Source of the DNA: Ruminococcus sp.
GTDB taxonomy: Bacteria; Bacillota; Clostridia; Oscillospirales; Ruminococcaceae
Length of the DNA stretch: 37,970 nt
Reading direction: 5' to 3'
Assembly: GCA_017558505.1 (NCBI GenBank)
Contig: JAFYUM010000028.1
Coordinates: 1-37,970 of the forward strand
How positions within the stretch are numbered: the stretch's first letter is position 1; each line of letters opens with the position of its first letter. Shown here one piece after another: positions 24,328 to 31,800 of the stretch. The position numbers were made by a program, and so were the translations under genes. Under the pieces are notes generated by a model. That model searched no databases and had not been told where the DNA came from. It worked only from the letters and a program-made list of their open reading frames with translations.

Positions 24328-24865
24328 TTGGGAACAGCGTGAGGTTAAAGATATTTGCGAACAGATAACCGAAACCATTACCCCATTAGATAATCCTGAT
24401 GAGATTTTTACGGAATATAGTATGCCAGCTTTTGATAATAGCGAAACAGCAGATATTGTTGTTGGAAAATCTATGAACAGTATGCGTAAGGTCATTGATA
24501 AACCGTGTATACTTGTGAACAAGTTGAACGTTCGCAAAAAACGCATATGGAATGTAACAAAGCCTGAATTTAACGCTGTTTGCTCAGCCGAATTCGTACC
24601 ATTGTCATCTTCAAGATCCAATTTGACTTTCATCAAGTACATATTACTTACAGATAAATTTACAAGTTATTTAGAGGATTGTTCATCTGGTTCGTCTAAT
24701 AGTCAAAAAAGAGTAACTCCTGATGTGATAATGTCTGCGAAAATAATAGTCCCTAAAATTGAAGAACAAAATCGAATTGGTGAGTTTTTCACCAACCTCG
24801 ACAACCTTATCACCCTTCATCAGCGTAAGTTAAATACGGCAATCAGCCGTCAAAATAGGAGGTAA
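24328..24865 (+). pseudogene. Silent hsdS half-gene C
   Basis: A rightward half-gene with a third kind of recognition domain (WEQREVKDICEQITETITPL ... LITLHQRK), bounded by the 16-mer (24328-24343) and 24-mer (24806-24829). The 27 bp at 24328-24354 equal the start of domain 1 in active hsdS (19414-19440), so exchange with that position is plausible. No ATG or ribosome-binding site precedes it. The frame runs on to 24865, ending just before the recombinase gene. Confidence 0.88.
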
Positions 24866-24870
24866 ATATT

Positions 24871-25803
24871 ATGTTAGAAACAATCACAAAGGACAGTCTG
24901 TTCCATGAGTACTATGCCCAATGGATCAAGGTCTACAAGGAAGGTGCTATCCGTAAAGTAACAATGGACAAGTACCTAATGACTTATTCGTGGCTTAGGA
25001 AGCTCATACCGAATGTGAAGATCTGTGAAATGACCAGAATTACATATCAGCAGCTTCTCAATGACTATGCCGAGTGTCACGAGCGTCAGACTACCATGGA
25101 TTTCCACCATCAGCTGAAGTGTGCGATCATTGATGCTGTAGATGAGGGTATGATCACCCGTGACCCCACAAGAAAAGCAATTATCAAGGGAAAATCGCCT
25201 CGTGATAAAAAGACGAAGTATATGAATCAGTTTGAATTGCATACGCTTCTGAATCATCTGGAACTGACTCCTGAAATCAGCTGGGATTGGTTCATTCTTC
25301 TAGTGGCAAAAACAGGAATGCGTTTCTCCGAAGCATTAGCACTTACGCCGAAGGATTTTGACTTCCCACACCAGATGCTTTCTATCAACAAAACATGGAA
25401 CTACAAAGGTGATGGCGGTTTTTTACCGACAAAGAATAAGTCCTCTGTGAGAAAAATTCAGATGGATTGGCAGACAGTCATTCAGTTTTCTGGTTTAGTC
25501 CGTAGTTTACCAGAAGATAAACCTATTTTTGTAAAAACAGAAAAATGCGTATATAACTCGACTGTAAATAATATTTTGAAACGTCATTGTATTGCTGTTG
25601 ATGTACCTGTCATTTCCGTACACGGACTCCGACATACACATGCTTCGTTGCTTCTATTTGCTGGAGTTTCCATCGCCAGCGTTGCACGTCGCCTTGGTCA
25701 TGCAAGTATGACAACAACTCAGAAAACTTATTTGCATATCATTCAGGAGCTTGAAAATAAGGACATTGATCTTGTTATGAGATCGCTTTCAGAATTGAGC
25801 TGA
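24871..25803 (+). CDS. Tyrosine recombinase of the hsdS shuffling locus
   Basis: A 310-residue phage-integrase-family recombinase. N-terminal SAM-like core-binding domain (residues about 5-100) and a catalytic domain with Arg151 (KTGMRFSEAL), Lys190 or Lys188, His251-x-x-Arg254 (HGLRHTH), His277 (RLGHAS) and Tyr287 (QKTYLHI), all present. It starts 6 bp after silent half C with AGGAGG 10 bp before the ATG. Recombinases next to hsdS halves invert or exchange them and so change methylation specificity. A role as integrase of the neighbouring prophage is possible but less likely. Confidence 0.9.
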   Translation: MLETITKDSLFHEYYAQWIKVYKEGAIRKVTMDKYLMTYSWLRKLIPNVKICEMTRITYQQLLNDYAECHERQTTMDFHHQLKCAIIDAVDEGMITRDPTRKAIIKGKSPRDKKTKYMNQFELHTLLNHLELTPEISWDWFILLVAKTGMRFSEALALTPKDFDFPHQMLSINKTWNYKGDGGFLPTKNKSSVRKIQMDWQTVIQFSGLVRSLPEDKPIFVKTEKCVYNSTVNNILKRHCIAVDVPVISVHGLRHTHASLLLFAGVSIASVARRLGHASMTTTQKTYLHIIQELENKDIDLVMRSLSELS

Positions 25804-26142
25804 TTTATAAGTTTAATAAGCAACGATTCCCCCAATACCCACTTATTTCACCTCTATATGAATTTATAAAAAATGATATTGATTTTCAAAGTGTTGTATG
25901 TTATAATTTAAATTAACATATGTGATTTCCAACTCAAAAATCAACGGAAAGTCCTTTAAAAGCCAGGATACGAGCAAAATTTCGCACATGACAAATATCA
26001 TTTGCAAGTAGACAAACTGCATTAATATTTGATGTATATGAAAGCTTTATCAATGTAGTAAGTGATATTTGTCATATAAATTTAGCCGTGAGGGAGGTGT
26101 TAGAGGTTTCTAAATATGTTATTAAAGTAACTGGAGGTAAAA
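25804..26142 (+). other. Non-coding leader with a perfect 13-bp inverted repeat
   Basis: No gene is seen in these 339 bp, and no clear terminator follows the recombinase gene. ATGACAAATATCA at 25988-26000 is repeated in inverted form at 26063-26075, 62 bp apart, and could form a large hairpin in the leader. The segment 25941-25976 contains CAACGG and AAAGCCAGGATAC, which partly match the 3' core of cobalamin riboswitches, but the rest of such a fold is not evident. RBS GGAGG precedes the next gene. Confidence 0.5.
25879..25907 (+). promoter_or_regulatory. Promoter with long leader upstream of the 26143 gene
   Basis: -35 TTGATT (25879-25884), 17-bp spacer, extended -10 TGtTATAAT ending at 25907. 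A transcript from about 25914 would have a leader of about 230 nt. Confidence 0.7.
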
Positions 26143-26589
26143 ATGTCATTCGTAAAAAAAGAACGTGGATTTAATGATCCATCAAAAGAAATTGATTATT
26201 TGAGAAAGATTGGATATAAGAATCCTAGAGGAATTGAAATTGATAATTTAGTTAGTTGGCTGAATGTGGATGAAGAGAATGATTCTTTTCTTATTCTCAC
26301 AGGTGGAACTAATCCGAACAGAGATAATGTAGATCTTGCCTATTATGCCTTGTGCTTCAGGGGAACACCTATAAATCTTACTGTAGCAGCAAATCATAAG
26401 GGAAGTGCAGCAAAGAGCAATGCTGAATTCAACTGGATCATTGAGGCTATTGAGTATCCTGACGGTTATAAACCAGAAGATGAAGGAAAGATTAGAGAAC
26501 TGATCAAAGAAGCATTTATTTGTGAATCATATTCAGAACTTTTTAATCATGAAAGAGTTAAGAATGTTTCTGTAAGATTTGAATGCTGA
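26143..26589 (+). CDS. Hypothetical protein, possible orphan immunity protein
   Basis: A 148-residue soluble protein that I do not recognise. Acidic overall, no signal peptide or membrane segment; a central strand-rich part (FLILTGGTNPNRDNVDLAYYALCFRG) and a helical C-terminus. GGAGG lies 5 bp before the ATG. It has its own promoter with a long leader and is followed 24 bp later by another small acidic gene. Small acidic genes in series near a nuclease toxin are often immunity genes; that is inference from context only. Confidence 0.7.
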   Translation: MSFVKKERGFNDPSKEIDYLRKIGYKNPRGIEIDNLVSWLNVDEENDSFLILTGGTNPNRDNVDLAYYALCFRGTPINLTVAANHKGSAAKSNAEFNWIIEAIEYPDGYKPEDEGKIRELIKEAFICESYSELFNHERVKNVSVRFEC

Positions 26590-26613
26590 TTATTAAATAA
26601 GGAGATGTAGAAA

Positions 26614-27075
26614 ATGAAGTATAATTATAGACACATAAGTCCTGAACGCTGTCAGGAAATTAATAATATGAAGATCCCCAGTCCATTGCCGCCTTATTAT
26701 CCTGAATTTTTTGTAATGGAAAGTGAAGGGAAAAAGTATTTTTCAAGTGAAGATGAAAATTTAATATTTACAGCTGCATTTATTCCGATTCCCGCAGACA
26801 GAGAGTTTTACCAAGAGTATTACCTGCTTATAAAAGATAATGAATATTTCATATTTAATTATAAAAGGGTCTCAAATGAAACTGTAAAAAAAGATAATAT
26901 TATATATGCTGATATAGTTAATGAAATATTACCTAATGATAAAATTGATAATTGTAATGAAAAAGATGAGATTCTTCATATCATAAGCGAAATGATTAAA
27001 AAATCTAACACACCACATTTTAATGTTATTATTCGCGAGAAAATTTTATATAACGGAAAGGAAATAAAGTATTGA
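26614..27075 (+). CDS. Hypothetical protein, possible orphan immunity protein
   Basis: A 153-residue soluble acidic protein, not recognised. Tyr- and Pro-rich start (PSPLPPYYPEFFVMESEGKKYFSS), strand-rich middle, charged C-terminus. Base composition is very AT-rich, as in the SUKH gene and the first part of the toxin. RBS AAGGAG 8 bp before the ATG. Its last codons overlap the -35 box of the next promoter (27072-27077). Confidence 0.7.
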   Translation: MKYNYRHISPERCQEINNMKIPSPLPPYYPEFFVMESEGKKYFSSEDENLIFTAAFIPIPADREFYQEYYLLIKDNEYFIFNYKRVSNETVKKDNIIYADIVNEILPNDKIDNCNEKDEILHIISEMIKKSNTPHFNVIIREKILYNGKEIKY

Positions 27076-27100
27076 CATTGTCAGAGGTTTATTATATAAT
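27072..27100 (+). promoter_or_regulatory. Consensus promoter of the toxin operon, cut off by IS1595
   Basis: -35 TTGACA (27072-27077), 17-bp spacer, -10 TATAAT (27095-27100): a perfect sigma-A promoter. A palindrome TGACAtTGTCA (27073-27083) overlaps the -35 and could be an operator. The insertion sequence starts at the very next base, 27101. Confidence 0.85.
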
Positions 27101-28122
27101 ATGGTTATCCCCTTAACACACCACAAGTAAGATCACTGCACCAAAGCAGCCAAGAGCCTTAAATACGCACTCTTTCCCAGCTTGCGGCGGTTGAATTTGT
27201 AACAGTATTCGGCAGCATATAACGCTGTGTGGATCTTTTCGTTTCCGTGGTAAGTTCCCATGATCATTGCTTTGAAGTTTGATATAACTTTATGCATCCA
27301 GTTCAGCTGACCGCTTGTCGGATCATATGTTTCAAAAACATGGAAGTATTTCTGTGCCAATGGTTTCTTGTAACTTCGAGCATTATCACTCTCGATCTTC
27401 GAGCCTGCGCGGATATTATCCCTGGCAAATCTACCCACAGTTATGCCCTTTAAATTCGGCACATCGCTCATTTTAACGTACTCGGGATTTCCTGCTGCGT
27501 TCTTCGATAAAGCTACGATCATCTTGACTTTTTCAGTACCTCTGCCGCGCTTTTTACCGTGAGTCGGAGCACCGAGATACGTGTCATCAAGTTCAACGAT
27601 CCCGTCGAGCAAATAGCGTTCTTCACGGCATTTCATAGCTTTTCTGATGCGATGAAGGATGTACCAGGCTGTCTTGTAGGTCAACCCAAAAGACCTCATC
27701 AGCGTAACAGCAGAAACGCTGCATTTGTTGCTCATAATGAGGAATGCGGTGACTATCCACAGTCTGAGCGGAATATGTGTTCTGTGCATAAAAGTTCCGT
27801 TTGTGGCGGATATATCTGCTTTACAGAACTTGCAGCGCAGCAGATGGCGTGACCTTATCCTGCGGTACTCAGAGCCACCGCAAAACGGACAGGCAAGGCC
27901 CTTTTCAAAGCGGATATCAAGCAAAAAATCCTTGCAAAAACTTTCATCTGCGAACTTTGAGTATATCCCATCAAGTGTGATCTCAGGTTTCGGAAATCTT
28001 TTTGACATAGCGACAGCTCCTTTCGGTTTCTGTCACTATTATACTATATTTTCCGGTTTTTGAGGTCTGTTTATTTGGACAGCATTGTAAATTATCTGTG
28101 GTGTGTTAAAGGGATAACCATG
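27101..28122 (-). mobile_element. IS1595-family insertion sequence, complete
   Basis: A 1,022-bp element with terminal inverted repeats of about 25 bp and one mismatch (27101-27125; right copy within 28097-28122, starting GGTTATCCC on each inward strand). It is flanked by a direct repeat TTATATAAT (27092-27100 and 28123-28131), the apparent target duplication; the exact boundary may shift by a base or two. It holds one intact transposase gene reading leftward. The near-identical ends and intact gene suggest a recent insertion. Confidence 0.92.
27133..28008 (-). CDS. IS1595-family (ISXO2-like) transposase
   Basis: A 291-residue transposase. Zinc ribbon CPFC ... CKFC at residues 40-62, HTH region near 95-120, and an ISXO2-type catalytic core with LDDTYLG (Asp141/142), ESDNARSY (Asp208) and the N-W-M-H...ISNFK segment (about 236-246) that completes the DD(N/H)K centre; GTYHG follows. 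It moves the element by cut- or copy-and-paste with 8-9 bp target duplications. AAAGGAG lies upstream of the ATG. Complete. Confidence 0.95.
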   Translation of the reverse strand: MSKRFPKPEITLDGIYSKFADESFCKDFLLDIRFEKGLACPFCGGSEYRRIRSRHLLRCKFCKADISATNGTFMHRTHIPLRLWIVTAFLIMSNKCSVSAVTLMRSFGLTYKTAWYILHRIRKAMKCREERYLLDGIVELDDTYLGAPTHGKKRGRGTEKVKMIVALSKNAAGNPEYVKMSDVPNLKGITVGRFARDNIRAGSKIESDNARSYKKPLAQKYFHVFETYDPTSGQLNWMHKVISNFKAMIMGTYHGNEKIHTALYAAEYCYKFNRRKLGKSAYLRLLAALVQ

Positions 28123-28131
28123 TTATATAAT

Positions 28132-28309
28132 AACGTTGGTTAAATTTGGGAGGGTGTTTAATCAAATAATGATATAGGAGGAAAAGAATGAGAAAAATAA
28201 AGGAAATAGTTTATTTTATATTATGAGTATAGCTACATAATATAAGCATCACCAGTAAAGTTATTTATATAATAGCATTATCTTATTAAAAAATAAAGGA
28301 GAGTATTAT
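28132..28309 (+). other. Leader of the toxin operon
   Basis: Sequence that originally followed the -10 box: two GGAGG-like sites, a 12-codon open frame and a weak hairpin potential (TATAGCTACATAATATA). The right copy of TATAAT (28126-28131) now has only GTGTTA (28103-28108, inside the IS end) at -35 spacing, so the remaining promoter looks weak. Confidence 0.5.
28188..28226 (+). CDS. Possible 12-residue leader peptide
   Basis: ATG with an excellent AGGAGG 7 bp upstream encodes MRKIKEIVYFIL and then stops. The ribosome-binding site is better than that of the next gene. It may be a leader peptide, the start of a decayed membrane protein, or chance. Confidence 0.3.
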   Translation: MRKIKEIVYFIL

Positions 28310-28801
28310 ATGTATATTCCAGATATACCGAATAATAATTTAAAGCCTCAATTAGAGGAACTAGTGTACATAGCAAGCAAAATAGATACAGAAGTTAGTG
28401 AAGATGATAAATATAGTTTAATATTTGATTTTAATGCATCTGCAACAGAAGAAGAAATAAAAAATTTGGAAAAGGAAATAGATACATCTTTGCCAATTGG
28501 GTATAAAGAATTCTTGTTTTTTTCTAATGGTGCGCAACTATGTGGGCATTATGCCGAGTTTTCTAATACCGCAAGAGTAGCAAAAATTAATAAACTAAAA
28601 AAAACACCGGATTTCCCTGAGGACTATATTATTATTGCTAAGATAATAGGTGATGGTGAAATCCTGTGCTTTTCAAAGGAAACAGGAAAAATTATAAGGT
28701 ATTATGATGGCAGAGAAATCACATTCGATGATTTTTATTTGGCTTTTAGATGGCTTTTGGAGCTTATTAGGAATTCAGCTGAGGAATACGTTGATTTATA
28801 A
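28310..28801 (+). CDS. SUKH (SMI1/KNR4) family immunity protein
   Basis: A 163-residue SUKH-superfamily protein. The defining segment ATEEEIKNLEKEIDTSLPIGYKEFLFFSNG spans residues about 44-73 (EKEI...LPIGYKEFL and NG), followed by a strand-rich core and a C-terminal helix. SUKH proteins commonly protect a cell from its own nuclease toxin by binding it. It lies 36 bp upstream of a toxin with an N-terminal HNH/Endo VII-type domain, so it is the likely cognate immunity protein. AAGGAG before the ATG. Upstream placement is unusual; most polymorphic-toxin immunity genes follow the toxin. Confidence 0.85.
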   Translation: MYIPDIPNNNLKPQLEELVYIASKIDTEVSEDDKYSLIFDFNASATEEEIKNLEKEIDTSLPIGYKEFLFFSNGAQLCGHYAEFSNTARVAKINKLKKTPDFPEDYIIIAKIIGDGEILCFSKETGKIIRYYDGREITFDDFYLAFRWLLELIRNSAEEYVDL

Positions 28802-28837
28802 TCGAATGAATAAAATATTTGAATTAAGGAGAATAAA

Positions 28838-31800
28838 ATGACTTTAGAAGAGTTTTTAGAACAGTTTGAAAAAGCGGATACCGCGCGTAAAAAAACAGAT
28901 CTAATTGGTAAAATGACAGAAACTGAAAGAGGCAATATTTTTACAAATTTAACTTCTGAACAACGAATTAAGGTTATGAACGAAACTGGACCTAAAGGTG
29001 CCAATCAGCTATATAATTCAGTAGATGTTAAAGTAAGAAGAGAATTTCTTGATTCATTAGGAGAAAAGGAAAACATCACACAATTTACAGATAAAATTCG
29101 TGGCGAAGCAGTAAAAGATTATTGGGCTAATGAAAGAGAATTGATCAGGCAAGGAAAAGGAACTTATAATTGGACACCTGAACAGCAACAAGCAATTTTA
29201 AATGGCAAAACGCCATATACCGATTTTGCAGGTGCAGACGGTGAATTAATGGCTTTTGAAGGACATCATATGAAAAATGTTGCTGATTATCCAGAATATG
29301 CAGGTGATTATAGAAATATACAACCATTATATGGTAATGCAAACACAGAGGGAACAGCACACTGTGCAGCCCATGGAGGTAGTTCTTCTAATCCTACACA
29401 AGGTTACTATGATGATTATATCAAAAAAATGACTGATTTTACATCAAAGGGCTTAGATGATGGTTATCCACCCAAAGTTGAACTTACTGATTCTTGTAAA
29501 GAAGTTAGAGCAATGGATTCTTTTAAAAATGCGGAACATACGAATTTTTCAGAGAAAATTCCGTTTTATGATTCATTGGACGATGAGGGAAAAGTCATTG
29601 CACAAAGAATGGAATATGTGCGTTCACAACAAGGAAAAGGTAATTCTGATATTCCTGATAACTTCATGGATTACTTGATTGAAAGCGACGCTGGTAAGAA
29701 TTTTAAATCTTCAGATGGATACTGTGAAAAAGCATCATCTAAGTTGATGAATGAAATGTCAGAAAGCGGGCAAAAGATTGTATCAGAATATGCACGTAAT
29801 AATTCAGAAAAGCTTCTGGCTGATTTGGGTGAAGAAGAGAAAGCGTTTACATTTTTTGATTCAAAGGGAAATAAGATCGGTCAGTCTTATGAAGGTACTA
29901 AACTTGGAAAGTATATTGAATCGGAAGTACCTGACAAATATGAATTTACACTAAGTGGATCAGAAGCTAAAAATTATAATTTAGAACAGCATGCTGACGA
30001 GCTTGAGATGATAGCAAGATATGGTGATGACTATAAAAATGCATCACCAAGAGAAAAGCTGGATTTCAAGGAGTTCAATTATCTCAGCGGTTCACTCAAC
30101 GAATGCAAGAATGAAGCAAAAGTTCTTGAAGCCGCAGCTAAATATATTGAAGGTTCAGGAAAAACAGCAGAGACATTAAACGCTGTAGATAAGGCTCTCA
30201 TTAATTTCTGTGCCAATACAAATGCCGGAAAGATTGCAGATCTGGGCATAATAAAAAAAGCAAACGGATTTCTGGAAGCAGCGCAGAGCTCAGGCAAGCT
30301 TGCCAAGTTTGCATCAGCTGCTACAACGTTCGGTCATGTTGTTGTTGGTGTAACAATTGCCGTTCAGGCAGGTGTAGCTATCTATAATGCTGCTAAGGCA
30401 ATTGAAGATGGCAAGCCGTTTACAGCAGGATCATATATAGCTGGTGCAGGTGCTAATCTGGCTATAACATTTATTGGAGGAGAAGCATTAACAGGTGCAA
30501 TCGCACCATATTTAATGGGTCTTGGTATGGCTGTAGGCGGACCGGTTGGCGCACTTGCAGGCGGTCTTGTTGCAGGTATTATTGGATATGGTGTAGCAGC
30601 ATTTGCTGGTGGAGCTGTAGATAAATTAATACAGAAGATCGGTGGTTGGCTCGATGGTGTGTTTGGAGATGCTTGCGGAGCATTCCCACCACGTGATCCC
30701 CTCGTTATCGACCTTGGCGCTATGGGTATAGAGCTCAATTCTGTAGATAATGGTGTTCATTTCGATCTTGACAGAAACGGCTTTGCAGAAAAGACTGCAT
30801 GGATCGGAGAAGAAGACGGCTTCCTTGCACTTGATAGAAACAGAAACGGATTCATTGATGACGGCGGAGAACTATTCAGCGATCAGATTGCATTAAAGAA
30901 CGGTAAACTGTCAGAGTCGGGATTTGAGACACTTGCTGATCTTGATGATAACGTTGACGAAAAAACAGGCGAAATCGGCGATGGGGTCATTGATGAAAAT
31001 GATTCTGAGTATGAAAATTTAAGAGTATGGATTGACGAAAATCATAACGGTATTTCTGAAGAGAATGAACTGAAAACTCTTAGTGAACTTGGTATTACTT
31101 CCATCAGTCTTGATCATACGGATAAGAACATTGTTGATGAGGAAACGAGAACTATCGTTACTGAATCAGCTAATGTAAGCTTTATGAACGGTTCTAAACG
31201 TGATATAAGCGAACACTGGTTTGAATCAAAAACATATGATACAGAAGAAAGAGATGATGAAGGACAGACAATACATACTGATTCAATAGAGTCATTTGGT
31301 AATGTGAAAAACCTTACTTCCGCTATTGTAGAAGATGAAACAGGTCTGCTTGGTGATCTCGTAGATAATTTTAAAGCATCTAACAGTTATATTGAAAAAC
31401 GTGTGCTCATAAAGAAAATCCTGTTCTGTATTACCAATTCCGATGAGATCTCACCTAACAGCAGAGGCGGCAATATTGATGCTCGTGAACTGAACGTTAT
31501 CGAACAGTTCATGGGACGTGGATTTATCGGCACAGAAGACAGCTCAACTCCTAACAGCAATGCAGCCGCTATACTGAAGAGACTGTACCACAATATCGAA
31601 AACGCATACTTCAACCTTCTTAATCAGGAAACCGCTGTCGGCGATTATCTCAACTTCATAATTATAAAAGAAGATGAAACAGGAAACAAGACATTGGATT
31701 TATCTCTGTTTAGATTCGTTATAGATAATCAGATAGCTCTGGGAGAAAATGTTGATGACATCGTTATAGGTGTCGGCTCATGGTTACAGACATATGATTC

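Larger units (their letters stand above)
14971..24343. repeat. 16-bp recombination repeat (WEQRE box), five copies
   Basis: A perfect 16-mer TTGGGAACAGCGTGAG. Direct copies: 19414-19429, 20026-20041, 24328-24343. Inverted copies: 14971-14986, 24273-24288. At 20026 and in the two inverted copies it is preceded by ACGC or CGC, making an ACGCT/AGCGT inverted repeat with a 7-bp core, a layout like a tyrosine-recombinase crossover site. Confidence 0.93.
14473..24829. repeat. 24-bp recombination repeat (LITLHQRK box), five copies
   Basis: A perfect 24-mer beginning CTTATCACCC and ending CAGCGTAAG, encoding LITLHQRK. Direct copies: 19901-19924, 20480-20503, 24806-24829. Inverted copies: 14473-14496, 23775-23798. 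Identity is complete although the surrounding hsdS halves have diverged, which points to recombination or gene conversion. Confidence 0.93.

Noticed and set aside
24871..25803. Integrase of the leftward prophage
   Set aside because: It follows the silent hsdS halves directly and repeats of the shuffling type surround it. No attachment-site pair was found, though a second role cannot be excluded.
26063..26121. C-terminal remnant of a lost toxin gene (SYKFSREGGVRGF then stop) before the 26143 gene
   Set aside because: The open stretch is only about 15 codons after a stop, too short to separate from chance.
30600..30740. Sec signal peptide or membrane anchor of the RTX protein from its hydrophobic Gly/Ala-rich segments
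   Set aside because: The segments are internal (residues about 487-600), the N-terminus is charged, and a dedicated type I exporter is encoded downstream.
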